From: Halichondria panicea
Lineage: Eukaryota; Porifera; Demospongiae; Suberitida; Halichondriidae
DNA length: 64,000 bases
Reading direction: 5' to 3'
Assembly (NCBI RefSeq): GCF_963675165.1
Contig: NC_087377.1
Location: 10,092,632 to 10,156,631, forward strand
In this document: positions 47,207 to 59,987 of the stretch, piece by piece
How positions within the stretch are numbered: position 1 is the first letter of the stretch
How the letters are laid out: the number at the start of each line of letters is the position of its first letter
Translations under genes and position numbers: made by a program
Notes under the pieces: generated by a model
What the model saw: only the letters and a program-made list of their open reading frames with translations
Database searches by the model: none
Told to the model about the DNA's origin: nothing

Positions 47207-48534
47207 AAAGCAGCTGTAAAACTGCATGTGAGGACCATTACCACATTGACCATCGTCATCGACATTGATCATCAAGTGAATAAGGTCAAATTGACATCGA
47301 TCGTGATATCGGTATCGATCATCGCGACATCGACATTAAACATCAAATGAACAAGGTCAATGATATATATAATTCTTAGTCATAAATTTTGTCCTCTATG
47401 GCGCTCCATATACGTACGCATCAATCTATGTGTAAATGGAAAATCCATTGTCAAAAATCGCATTAGAAATCGATCTTCAAAAATCGATTTTATATTGGAT
47501 GTATACACCAATTTACATTCTGCATGAATTTTGTCGCAAACGGCATTCCATACTAGTCTCGCGGGCCATACTTCGAAAACATACTACGTATTGGTGACTA
47601 TAGCCAGGTTTTCATGTTGAGTTCAGAACGATGGTATTTTAAGCATTTTCACACAAAAATGTACCACAAGCATTCAAAAGGGGTGTCGTTTACAATTGTC
47701 TGCCCTTGCTAAGAAGTTGACAAGCTCCACTGAGTGTACTGTTGGTTGTACAATCAGGCACTCTAAAGGATCAAGACTCACTGTATTGCTTTCTTATATA
47801 GCTGATGGATATAGCTGCAGTCAACAGAGTGAATAGGGAGCCCAACAGTTGGAAAAACTATGGTTTCATTATTCCAGGCAGAAATAGCGAAGACCTCTTC
47901 TCTCCAGAGTTACTGAACGTGATATGGGGGCAGAAATCAGTGCAATATATTTGTATGCTCAGCTCTACAGATCTAGATCTACAATCAATAATACTGTAAG
48001 CTCAAATTAAGTTATGCTTGTGACAACCAACCTGAAAACCTCCAGTCAATCGTATAGCCACATGGCATGGTTATATACGCATGTGAAATATTATATATTG
48101 CATTTAAAATATCGCATCCAAAAACAGTAAAATCCCTGAAAACGTTATAATCACAGCTCTAATTACTAATATTCATATCTACAGCTAAAGTTTTTCAACT
48201 GGCTTCACTTCAAACTTCACTTCAATTCTTCTGACCATTTGTAAAGCCGATTGCTTCTGAAAGAGACTTAGATAGTAAAATTATAGTCCAAAAATCATTA
48301 TTAATTTTATGTAAATCACAGCTCTAGCAACTGTACTACCCGCTATTTGGTCAAACAATGTTGTGTCTTCCGTTAGCTAAGCACTAGTGGTTTTGTGGAG
48401 GATTGCATGCTAACCCACGAACATAGCAAAAATTAAACCCCTTAAAAATGTCACGTTATAAAACCCATTTTCACTGTTCTCAACCTCTGGTTCTTATCAA
48501 TGAAGCATCTATAACCCATTCCTTGACTTCTCAC

Positions 48535-51500
48535 CTGCAGTGCAGTACTTCTTCCCTCCCCCGGTCTTGCATCGCCTGATACAGTAGAAACAGCCTATGA
48601 TGGCCAACACCAAGGCAACGGTACCTACCACCGAGCCCACAATGGTGACACCTATCATGGCCTCCTGGGACAGTATCATGCTGGAGTCAGCTGTGCATGG
48701 GGGAATAGGATGTGAGTCACTTGCAACTTCAGTTTCACTTTTAATTAAACACACGTAAACGGATTCATGCATGGTACTGCAACTCCCTCACTACGTATAA
48801 ACCCATTTACTGATAATTAAACAAAAATGTGCGGCTGGCTGCCTATATAATTATATCTTTTACAGTAATACCAATAACCAAATGAGGCTTTAGAGCACAA
48901 TAAATAAGTCACGTTGTAGAAATAGATGGTCGCAATAATTATTGTAAGTCTAGCTGAGAATTGTCAGGGGGCCTGTATCATAGCAACGTTCGTAGGTTAC
49001 GCTTACGATTATAATATCATTGTGAGTGAATTCAAATTTGAACGATATGCACGCAAACTATCCATGTCATTTGTAACCAATACTAGGACCATAACACATC
49101 ACCAAGGATATTAAACAAAACTGTTCGCGGCTCAAAGAGCAGTTTGCCTCAGGTTCTTTGAAAGTCAACGGGAAACCTTTGAGAGTGCACATTCTCAAAA
49201 GCAACTCAATCCTCATATAAAAGCACCGGTACTTATAATTGTCATCACTCTCTCTTAGCTACTCACCCGTGCTGAATGTAAACAGACTGCTTTGTTCCCC
49301 CGCACCGCCAGCGTTGACCCCGTAAGCCACAGCTGTGTACTGTGTTCCCGGGCTCAACCCGCCAACAGTCACTTCAACCACCTCCCCTCGTGAGAATGCT
49401 CCAGTACGATTAGTCATCGCAACTAGTTGGGTACTATCACGTATCTCCACGACGATATATTCTATTGGCTCCGTGGCTATTCCTAACAGCGTCACTTGCA
49501 GAATGATGGAGGTCTCCGTGACGGACATTTGAACAGTCGGGGCCCCAGGGAGAACTGGGAGAGGAGAAGATTATAACTAAGAGTAAGATCTACGTTATTA
49601 CACATTATACAATGTTTTGTTCATTGTTTTTGTACAATGTCATAGTCTCAAACAAATGTTGCCGCTGTAATTACAATATTTGCATGCATAGGCATCAGTA
49701 TAGAATCTCACATAAATTATTACCGTATAGCGGATTATGTTGTACTTTTGTACATGAGTATTAATCCAAAAATTAAAACAGCGAAATTGTTATAATTATA
49801 ATTATTATGTGCAATAGGTGCTACGTTACTATTCTGAGCTGATAGAATAAATGTAGTTCATCCGAAAATGTGCACCAACGAAAATTACTCGCTATACGGT
49901 ACACCAATTTAAACCAAGGGCTTAAAAAGAGAAGAGGACATGCAACTTACTATCTACCCTATGTCTTCATGTCAGAGGCAGGATATACTACCATGCAGTA
50001 GTGGCGGCAAAAGTCAAGCATTCCGCACAAGCTGAATGTCTAAAAATATATAGTAACAGTATGAAGTTGGATGATTTAATCAATCAGTCTAAGAATAGCC
50101 TGAGTTTGCATGCCCTCTTCTCCTTATAGCCCTTGTTTACAAAGCATATCCACTAGTACTGACTTACTGAAGCTCTGTCTAGTGCTGGCCGCCATTGTCA
50201 GAGATCGCTGGTTTGTGAGAGATACAGAGAACTCCAAGTCAGTCGAATACTCCAAACTCATGACCTCGTCACTGACCACCATTCCCGTCCATGTGTTCCG
50301 GGACGTTGATCGCACGTCACTGACCGGGAAAGTACGTCCATTGACTGATAAAGAGATGGTAGTAATGTCACCTCCTCCAGTATAGTGCAGGTCAAAGGTG
50401 AGGCTTAAAGCAGTCGAGTTGAGACGTTGAACATCAGCAGAGATGATGAGGGGAGCTGTGCAGTGGAGACAAGCTCACCATAATTGGTAGCTTCTAAACA
50501 CATGGCGTATGGTAAATTTTGCATTGTATAATTTTACCGAAGGATTATCTAGTAAAGGGTCATCACATCCAAATGCACTAACCTGCTGCAGGAGTAGTGA
50601 ACACTACAGGATCAGTGCTGACACTCCCGTCCACATTGGCTGCTGTCAAAGAGAGGATGTAATCGTTACCAGGCTCCACCTCAAAAACAAAGATCTCACT
50701 GACTGAGGAGGGCACCTATATAGTGACCAGGGAAACAATAATTATTATTTTTTTTGATAAATTAAATTGAGGCACGTAGAGGCCCTGGGTTATAGCAGTC
50801 GGTCAGTGTGTTCGTGTGTCTGATTCTAAACAAATGGGAGGCTCCAGTTTATGAATGCTTAGTTTCTTTGCTGAGTCTGCTGTGATCTTATAATATAGTC
50901 TCTGTTCCCAATTGCAAAGCCTAGCTCCAAGTTCATCAATTAAAACACCGTCCTAATTTATGAACCTAATTATTACAGCTATTACTGTTTAATTACAGTT
51001 GGCCTTTCGCCATTTGAAATAAGGTTCCCCATGCACTGTACATGTGCACAGATGTTACTTAATACCATAATACCTGAATGATGGTAGGGGACGGTTGGAA
51101 GACGTTAATGAACAGGGTGGAGGCTTGTTGATCGGGTGTGGTGTGAGTGAGAGTCCATGTGATATTGTAACGTGTTGTATTGATACTAGCGGCTGTTAGT
51201 GAAGTCGGTAGAGCAGGCGGTACTATCGGAGGAGGTGGAGAAAGCATTACATCGCTGTCTGAATGCTACAGTTTGTATGCGCTATAGGCCAGCTAGGGCA
51301 TGCAAACTACCATATACAGTATACACGCATGCATTAGAGGTGTTCATACATGTAGAGGTGTTATTTTACGCACATGTACTACAGGATTGGAAAAACGCAC
51401 GCTTCTATTGATTTACGTATCTACAATCAAGATAATCCATTGTTAAACAGGGGAAACATTAACAAAAGGTGTTAGAATAGATTTCACTAAACTCACCTTT

Positions 51501-53164
51501 TACAGTAAACTCAAACATTTTGCTGACTGTTCTCTGGTCTACTGGAACCACTTCATAAGAGTTAGTGATAGTCACTTGATACTGACCACTGTCACTTCTA
51601 GTTAGAGAGTTGAAGTTGAGAGAAGTCGTTGCATTACCGAAACCATCGTCCAACCAAACTGTTTCCACCTGTGCCCCCGAGGGCATGTTCCCACTGAGTC
51701 TGGTCCAGCTGACAGTAGTACTGTTCATTGTCCTGCTCACAAAAGAGACCCTCAGGGATTGTGTGGATCCTCCGCTGACTTGTATCGGAGACTGAGAGTA
51801 GGCGGTGATCCATGGAGGAACTGTGCATGTGTGTGTATGTGGGCGAGGGTGTATATGTGTACTTGCCAGTACTGATAGTGTCATTGACTACCACCACAAG
51901 GTTGATAAAATTACAGTTCTGAAATTTAAAATGCAGGTGAATGGGAGTAGAGTTATTCAGAGCGAGAGCAAGTGTACAAACCTGATATAGCACATACAAA
52001 ATTATAGATTAAAACACAAGAGGAATTACTCGTAAGCTAGATAACCTCATGCTCTGTAGCTCTCACCTACTACAATAGCTTCCGATTGTCGCTGAGTGTT
52101 CACTTGGTCAGCAGTGTCCGTCAAATAAAACAAGATATTGTATCGATACTCTCCAGCCAACTCGTTCTCCACCTGGGCATTTGTTATCACGGGATCGGCA
52201 GGTGTATTTGACGAAGCATGTTGCCACACCCCCAACACATTATCCGTTAGCGTTGTCGAGTACTCGAGTGTAATACTACCACCCTTCAGTACGTACTGTT
52301 TTGGCGGGACAATCAGCTGGGACGAATCTGAAGATATGGAGCGATCATAATCATCATGAGTCTACATTCATATCCAGACTACGAGAGACTACATGTACTG
52401 TACATATACACAGTATGTGTTGTGACTTGTTGACAGCTGATCATGCACATTAGCAATCATGCATGATTAATGCATAAACTAACGGAATGTGATTGCAACA
52501 AAATATTCATTTCAAAACCAACAGAATGTCAAAATCACAAAAAGTATTATCATAAACAGATATAACCGCACACATATTCTAGATATTTGATACACACCAG
52601 CTACACTTCTGAGCTACCCCCCCCCCCAGTCGCTAGTAGATTGAGTACTCACCTGCAACATTGAGGAACCCTGCCGACACAGGACCAACCACGCTACCAT
52701 TGTTAAGCACCACCCTACAACTGTACTCCCCAGCATGCGAGAGCTGGACATTCTCTATAGCCAGCGGCAGAGCTGATGACGACGATGTATTGCGTACTGG
52801 CTGACTTAGGTCACCATTGTGAATCCATTGCAGCTCGTCAAGCATGTTTGTATCACTACGGAAATGGCCTCCATAATAAACATTATAATTTTGGGAACTT
52901 GACATTTGCCTATTATAGCTATGAAGCTATAATATTATACTCTTAGATCCCATTTGAGTGTATTTAGCAGGGAACTACATATGTACACTATGTTATATAG
53001 AACATGGGCATGAGGTATCTATGTGTTATAGTGTCCAAAGCTCGAGGGCGTAACATACATCCACTAAAAATACTTGCAATCTGACCCCGTGTATTGGCAC
53101 AGTCGATTAAATTCAGCTCCTTCATTGGAGAAAAGCGTCTTGTTTTCACGATTTAATTCTATCC
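48535..53164 (-). CDS. R3': three-Ig, three-FN3 type I receptor (ends not found)
   Basis: Nine phase-consistent exons: 53074-53164 and 52653-52897 (Ig 1: FNRLCQY, LQWIHNG, YSCRV), 52067-52327 (Ig 2: SITLEYSTTL, AGEYRYNIL), 51497-51820 (Ig 3: TTVSWTRLSG, DSGQYQVTI), 51074-51258 and 50583-50715 (FN3-1: NITWTLTHTT, EPGNDYTLSLTAAN), 50168-50455 (FN3-2), 49267-49554 (FN3-3) and 48535-48690 (TM: MIGVTIVGSVVGTVALVLA, then CIRRCKTGGGKK). The total is about 657 codons without stop. The Ig 1 exon junction uses weak splice signals. Signal peptide and cytoplasmic exons are not identified. If the last donor is not used, the frame ends eight codons on, giving a very short tail. The ectodomain resembles sponge receptor tyrosine kinases and adhesion receptors. 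The 3' half lies within the segmental duplication; R3 is its broken twin. Confidence 0.75.
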
Positions 53165-54056
53165 CTGCAAAACAAACAGTTGCATTGTAAAAATGTTCAA
53201 GGCATTCACTTAAAGTGCCCGAAACCCCTCTGTCCTAGAATTCTCATATGAAATTCATGAAATTTCGTATAAACTATAATTTAATAGTGAAAGATTTTCC
53301 ATGAAAATCAGATTTGTTCACCAATTTCACTCTTCAAGAGTGATCAGACATAACCAATCATTAAATTGAGCGTGATAATTGATGTGTCTCTTTGGGTTCA
53401 TAGTAGTATCAACATCATAATGCAAGCATCAGGTACTAGTTGGTATTAACAGGTGTACATCGTCAAATGAATGAGCGACCACCACTAAATAAAGTGAATT
53501 CCTTTCGATTAATCAACCAGATACTGTTCGTGGGATAAGTACTACACACTGACACTGGCTTTACAAAACGACATTCATGAATACTCACACAGAAAAGAAT
53601 TTAATCATTTTATACCACAATCAAGCACAGGACCAGTGCTATATAGCTGATTGTAAAAAATACAGTATCGCAAAAATATTTCATCTTTGCACTCATAATT
53701 ATTATTGATTATTATGCCTCGAGGCGTAGCCGCACGAGGGATACGGTAAAGCTGACTGTGTGTGTATCTGTCTATGTGTGTATTCCAGCTATAACTGCTC
53801 AACGGTTGCAATGTGACGAAAACTAACAGCTTCTATAGGTTTCTAGCCACGTTCTCTTCGATTTTGATTCGTGGATTAGCAAACTAAAGCTTCTTTCTTG
53901 AGTTATGGCTAGTTTGACTCACATTGAAGGCTGTTGCAGTCTCTTCAGAATCTTTCATAGTTCGCACAAACTTTCTATTCAACTTATGAGTTAGCCTTGC
54001 ACTTAAGCACTAGCTTTTTGTTGGCTACAAGAGTTAGAAAGCTGCTAAAGAAGCTA
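53165..54056. other. Upstream of R3': no signal-peptide exon found
   Basis: AT-rich. 53715-53900 looks like a dispersed repeat (start TGCCTCGAGGCGTAGCCGCA). No ATG plus hydrophobic exon with a phase 1 donor is visible on the minus strand. Confidence 0.35.
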
Positions 54057-54383
54057 CCGTACTTCTTCTAAATAAGGCACCTCTTTTTAATAATTACGAT
54101 ATGAGCAAGGGCCATAATTAGATTTGGTCCAGGGAGGCGCGTATTTAGAAGGGCGCCTTATAAATAGAGGTTATTTGAACAATCTTGGTATCCTTGATTC
54201 CAGGCCGTGTCTCATCATCCTCAAGCTTTCTGAAAAAAGATGTGATGTTAGCCTCATTTACAACGCACCACCAAAAAAAATCTCTCTAGCCACCTGGAGC
54301 TCTAGCTATATGGAGACTTTAAAATTACTTTTCAGTCTGGGTGGCGCCTTATTGGAAGGGCGCCTTATTTAGAAGAAGTACGG
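54057..54383. mobile_element. TA-flanked MITE (CCGTACTTCTTCTAAATAA ends)
   Basis: Inverted ends CCGTACTTCTTCTAAATAAGG flanked by TA, 327 bp. It has the same design as 6406-6740, with CCGTA termini and sub-terminal GGCGCC blocks. Confidence 0.75.
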
Positions 54384-54617
54384 TAGCTATTTTAGTAGCC
54401 ATTATTGATTAAACTTGCAAACACACCCCTATTCCTGGATGTAGATCTAATGCGCATGCGCGCTCAATACCACGTGTAAGAGAATCCATTTTGCAGAATC
54501 AGAATCAATTTTCTTCTTTGTTGAGGTCCAGGTAAGCCACAAACCAACCTTTTCTGATGACTCTTTTTAGACTGCTTTCCTCTGTAATTGAATTCTGTGA
54601 TTTTAGACTGCACACAT

Positions 54618-54630
54618 ACCCGCACACACA

Positions 54631-54695
<65 letters not shown>

Positions 54696-54780
54696 CCGCA
54701 CACACACACACACACACAAACCAACAAACACGTACCACACATGCATACTCACATGGATGCGTGCACACACACACACATAC
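54618..54780. repeat. CA/CACG microsatellite
   Basis: Runs of CACG and CA interrupted by short unique spacers. They give spurious His-Thr and Cys-Val frames. Confidence 0.9.
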
Positions 54781-54784
54781 CTAA

Positions 54785-55640
54785 ACATGCGAGCAATGTC
54801 CTCTATTATCACTTAATTACATTATTTTCAATTTGTATTATTCGTTACTGTGTTTAATGTTCATTCAATTGCTAACACCTATTTTGTCAATTTGAAATCA
54901 TATAATTATTGCAAATTATTATAACACTCTAATACTTTTGAGCGAAAGCAAAAACATGGCGAGAGGCATTAGCACAGCGCCAGCTTGAACACTAGTTGAT
55001 AGAGCAGTTATTATAGCAAGTATACCAAAGCAATTTTCGAGCGAAGTTTGCATGTTAATTGCTTCAAATACTGGTGTGTACCCGTGGTTACCGTAAGGTG
55101 TTTAGCTATTACTGTGAGAAACTAATTCATGAAACTTAAGAGTGTTCAGTCTTACGTAGTTAGATGGGCACTTGTTCTCAATCCATGCACTACTATTGAG
55201 GGACTAGCTAGTATATGGGATCATGTGCTAAAGAATTAGATTGATATAATAAGTGAATTAAGAGATCGAATTACACTCAGTGAAATGTTACCTCACACAT
55301 CAAGCACAACCACATACAAACGCCGACATATTACATGCTTCAATGCATGACCTCTTGTGTGGGACTGCCTGGAGATATTCACTCACTGTTGGGGAGGGTC
55401 ATATTGCTATACTTCCAACGACGCTGTTGTATGTATACGGCTTAGTGATCACAGAGTAGTGTAGGTGTGTCACTATAGCTAAACCCATGCACTCATCAAC
55501 ACCACCACACAACACCCACACTTGTTGAAATGTAAATTGAGTAATACATTTATTTACCTATATAATTATGCTAGAGGGAGAAGCATACATTAATTCATGG
55601 AACAGCTGCATGTATCCATTAATACCGAGAGTGTAAAAAT
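54785..55640. other. Intergenic, nothing recognised
   Basis: AT-rich sequence with no convincing ORF, splice-consistent exon or repeat end before the LINE begins. Confidence 0.35.
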
Positions 55641-56822
55641 CAAGTAAAAGGCCGGTGATATCAGGTGTGCCAAAGGGCAGCATTTTAGGTCCCCTTCTAT
55701 TCCTCATCTATGTAAATGATCTGCCTGATAAAATCCAGCATGTGAGATGCTTTATGTTTGCCGATGACACCAAACTGCTAAAAGCTATCAGCAAAGAAGA
55801 GGATGAGCTTTTACTACAAAGATATCTGAATGCCGTGGACACATGGTGTGAAAAGTGAAAAATAAGTCTAAATGTAGATAAGTGCAAGACTATGAGAATG
55901 TCCCTCAGAAACAAATCTCAAGATACCTACGAATACACCATCAATTCTAATGACTTGAGAAAATCAGAGACTCAAAGAGACCTTGGAATTCTAGTTCACC
56001 AAAATCTTACTTGGAGGCAGCACCACAGTCTAGTCTGCAAAAAATCATACATCTCTCTCTACTTAATCAAGAGGACGATCCCAGCAAACTCTTTAACTAA
56101 TCTAAAAAAACAACTGTATCTATCTCTGGTAAGAAGTAACCTATCATACTGCTCTCAGTTATGGAGGCCAATGTATATCAAAGACATACAAAGTATAGAA
56201 CGTGTACAAAAAAGAGCTACGAAATACATTCTGAACGACTTTACCTCATGTTACAAATCAAGACTATTGAAACTAAAATTGTTACCACTAATGCATTGGC
56301 TAGAATTGCAGGACATTATGTATCTTGTAAAATGTCTGAAATTGCCCCAAAATACCATTGCTCAACTAGTATCTTTCATATCAAGTAAAACAAGAGCAGG
56401 TCAGACTGGAAGGAAACTTTATGTGACAAGGGGAAAAACCAACTAGACTATACAAGACATTTCTACCTAAACAGAATTACCAAATTATGGAACTCACTCC
56501 CGGCTGATATATTGGACTTTTCAGCATCTGTCTACAGTATAAAACAAAAAGTACGGCAATATTTAATATCTAATTTTGAAAGAAATTTTAAACAATCAAA
56601 TGTGTGCTCGTACCACCTGATATGCCCATGCCAGAACTGCCACACAATTTAATGATTTTTTGTTTTGTTTGTTTTGTTTTTTTCTTGTTTTGTTTTGTTC
56701 CAGCTGCCCCTGAAAAGGGGTAAGTCTGTCAGCATTAGGATGTATGCCTGCTAGACCTTACTACCTTACTCTATTTTCTGTAATGTCATATGCTGTAAAG
56801 CTCTAATAATAATAATAATAAT
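55640..56822 (+). mobile_element. 5'-truncated LINE with RT C-terminal half
   Basis: Reverse transcriptase motifs of Jockey/CR1-type LINEs: GVPKGSILGPLLFLIYVNDL, then FADDTKLLK (the YADD box reads FADD), LNVDKCKTM, LGILVHQNLTW and a C-terminal ERVQKRATKYI region. One in-frame stop follows the FADD region and one frame change occurs near 56440, so it is inactive. The upstream RT, endonuclease and ORF1 are missing. The 3' end finishes with (TAA)n at 56806-56822, typical of CR1/Jockey-like target-primed insertion. Confidence 0.85.
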
Positions 56823-56908
56823 ATAGGTGCCAACTGTCCCGAATTGGCAGGGACAGTCCAACTCTGTTAGAATCATAAAACAATGCACAGAAACAAGAAA
56901 ACTTAAGG

Positions 56909-57186
56909 TATAGCCAGCGATCGATTACGACAGATGTTTTTAATATATCTGATGATAGATTATGATTAGTGCTCTCTAGTGGTGGTCTTGGATTTCCAGT
57001 GCCTTGCTTGGTTCTCTAGATATGGGCCTTTACCCACTCGCCAGACCACGCCCAGCTACTTTCGGCCTTCATATCTAGAGAACCAAGCAAGGCACTGGAA
57101 ATCCAAGACCACCACTAGAGAGCACTAATCAAGATCTATCATCAGATATATTAAAAACATCTGCCGTAATCGGATCGCTGGCTATA
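56909..57186. mobile_element. Large hairpin MITE
   Basis: Arms of about 118 bp (TAGCCAGCGATCGATTACG and its inverted counterpart) are nearly perfect around a 45-bp loop, flanked by TA. No ORF. Confidence 0.8.
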
Positions 57187-57189
57187 CTA

Positions 57190-57725
57190 GCTAGCAAGCT
57201 AGCTAGCTCGATCAGCAAATAAGTGGGTGGGGCTAACTTTATTTGTGCAATTAATAATGACGTCATTATTGTTATGAGCATGCGCAGTGAGCTAGTGAAG
57301 CCACATCAGAGCTGAGCCTGCCACAACAATTCACTTCTTTTGTATGGAAGGTATAAATTATTGTCTTTGCACCAGAGTTAAATTATTGTGAATTCCCCAA
57401 AAGTTTCCTCCTTCAATTGACATTTATTGTAGCTACTGTACATCGATCGCTATAGGCTAGTGGTTGCTTTATCAGAGAGATCAGGGTAACCCAATTACCT
57501 AGTGGGAGAGTAGACTGAGAAATGCATCATCAACACAAATCGGTGCTCTGTTGAACTGGGAATATAGCGAACAAGATAAAAAGCCATTTGTGTGTGTGTT
57601 CATGCATGACCTAACAACTCAAGCTCAGTTAATTACAAATTTAAATTTAAATCCCAAGCCAATTCATCTAAGCTAGTTGTCGACCTAGCATTATTGTGTC
57701 CGGGATTTTCAAGGTTGCAGAGTAT
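57190..57725. other. Intergenic, nothing recognised
   Basis: No supported exon or repeat boundary between the hairpin MITE and the next element. Confidence 0.35.
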
Positions 57726-59570
57726 AGCTAGGGGTTGGTAGATATAAATTATGTTCGAGATAACTAGTATGCTATTCTTTTATGCTCAAGTGAACAGCCA
57801 GAGATACAAAAGAAAGGGGATTGGAAACGACCGCCCACGCCCTATGTAAAAGGACTGACATCCGGTGAAGCACTCCGTGTAATTATTGCGCTCGCAAATA
57901 ATTACATGGAAAAGTTTTATATCCCTGGTTTCTAGCTCTCCTATCCACTAGAGATCACTCAGGGCCTGGGAGATACTTGAGAGAAGTAAGCTTATACCAC
58001 TGACAAGCTCTAAGTCCGTTGTCTTTACTCTGTTTCCAATTTTTTTGAGTTTAGCTTGAATTACTCTATGTCAACTTTTCTCTGTCCCTCCTGTGAAGTC
58101 AAAACAGCAAAGGACATTGCTTGACTTGGTTATTATGTATCTAAGTGCTACATAGAATGGCTTCATGCTATAGATAAGCTGTACTGTTCATAAACGTTTG
58201 CAGTATAGTCCTTCAAACTGCTTTAGTATACTTTTAGACACGCCAGGGGCGTAGCTACCATTGTTTCCTGGTTGCCCAGAAACCCCCCCAGGAGCTGCTG
58301 AGAAAATTGGGCAGGGCTCCCCAATAGTTGAAATCAAGCAGCCCTGCCCATCTTTTCATGCACGTGGCTGCAAATCATGTAGAGATAGCACCGTGAATCG
58401 TTTCACTTTGGCTAGCTTTGTCTCAGCTAACTAGCTAGCTACCTCAAACAAAGAAGACCAAGACTTAAGTTCTAGTATCAATCCTGCATGCTCCAGTATT
58501 CTCAGACTCAGCTTTAAGCACAACTTTATTCGATATTCAGGAAGGACAAGTTTAGAACAATCTCAGCCACATGAAACCTCTCAGGTAAATGTAATGGTGC
58601 TCAGCTAGACTAGCAATACACAATTGACACCTGCCTTTTAGAATGTCTATAGCTAGCTAGACTAGCTAGTCTAGCTAGCTTCTCACAAACATGTAAAAAA
58701 AGTCATTACAAACAATGAGCAGTAGGTGTAACCAGTAGGTGTGCCCCAATCAAGAGGGTGTGGCACCGAAAGTGGGCGTGGTTAAAATTTCCCGGCGCTA
58801 CCGCGCAGGCTGGTTTTTCAAAGGAAACCCCTATGTCAAAAGTCTGGCTACGCCCCTGCACGCCACGGGCCTGTCCCTCCTACGACTTCATAGTAAAGGC
58901 TATTTCTTCTTGCATAGCATTTATTTGTCTAGTAATAGTGGCTGCATGGCTTAGTCGACTTTTTAGAGCTAAATTCTCTTTACTTTTTAGAAAAATCAAC
59001 ATTAAAAATGATCAATTTCACTGTTTCTATGTACAGCACATTGTAGAGCAGTCAAGACTGGTAATGAGCATGCTGACTATAAATATAATCCTTTGTAGTT
59101 TTAGCCACGCCCTATAACGCGGAATGCTTCACGCAAAAATTTCGTAAAAATTTCGTTTCCAATCCCCTTTCTTTTGTATCTCTGGAACAGCCTATTATTC
59201 TTTTCAAATCGCCTATTATTCCGACATAATTATATTATTCCTCCAAAGCACAATACAGACCATAATTATGTGATATTGCACAAGTAACATCAAACTATTA
59301 AATTAATGGCCACATGTCTCTATCTATAACACTATAATACAGATACCAAGGAGATATTTATAACCATCAGTATAATTATATACTTATATACTTCCGTTAT
59401 GACCATCAGGCCTACAACTACTGACCTGCATGTACTTCCAAAACCTGCCTATTATTCTCATAATTATTATAAAGGTACTTATTATGCCAGCATAATTCTC
59501 ACCAAAAAAATGTGCCTATTATCCTCAACATAATATTATGCCAGCATAATCTACCAACCCCTACTCCTGC
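57726..59570. mobile_element. Nested TIR elements sharing ends with 37157-39888
   Basis: Outer ends GGGGTTGGTAGAT at left and ATCTACCAACCCC at right. Within them, about 57800-57900 and 59100-59190 form a second inverted pair (AGAGATACAAAAGAAAGGGG, ending in the TTGGAAACG motif). A third element sits at 58244-58858. No transposase is seen. Confidence 0.6.
58244..58858. mobile_element. CAGGGGCGTAGC-type MITE, 5-bp target duplication
   Basis: Inverted ends CAGGGGCGTAGC and GGCTACGCCCCTG, flanked by CACGC on both sides. The 615-bp interior is noncoding. Confidence 0.75.
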
Positions 59571-59625
59571 TGGGATAATTAAGTCCAAAAAGGTAACTAT
59601 ATATTATGGCTTGGAAGCTGAAATC

Positions 59626-59790
59626 ATGAACAGAATTCAGTTTCTTGCACTATTCAGTTGCTGTCTATTTATCGCTACGATTAAACATTGTTTTGCAGTT
59701 TGTGGGTCGGGCTCTCCGCAAAATCATACTGAGCATGCGCAGGAAGCAACCGCTAATAATAAATCTCCATTGAGTGTCATTACAAAATAG
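59626..59790 (+). CDS. Possible 54-aa secreted peptide ORF
   Basis: The ATG opens with a good signal-peptide-like stretch (MNRIQFLALFSCCLFIATI), then VCGSGSPQNHTEHAQE to a stop. It lies directly at the breakpoint where the R2' copy begins. No homology is recognised and an ORF of this size can occur by chance. It could also be a first exon, but no donor is convincing. Confidence 0.2.
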   Translation: MNRIQFLALFSCCLFIATIKHCFAVCGSGSPQNHTEHAQEATANNKSPLSVITK

Positions 59791-59987
59791 GGATAAAGCC
59801 CTCGATAAATTTTTTTGGTCCCGGAAATATTACTTGGAGGTTAGCACATGTGTAGATCATCTGATCACGAAAGAACTTCAAGAACGTGGAACCATCAAAA
59901 ATGTTTGTGATGATTAAATAAATGCGCTGAACAGTCGTAACAATTAATGTACTCAATCACACAAAAAACATGTGATATATAATATAC

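Larger units (their letters stand above)
43051..51439. repeat. Segmental duplication, copy 2 (8.4 kb)
   Basis: Direct repeat of 19904-27500, offset by about 24 kb. It differs chiefly by a 0.8-kb transposon insertion (43074-43866). Here the duplicated block continues to the right into the rest of receptor R3', so copy 2 retains the ancestral junction. Confidence 0.9.

Noticed and set aside
54464-54857. Cys-Val / His-Thr / Arg-Ala frames
   Set aside because: Products of CA/CACG microsatellites.
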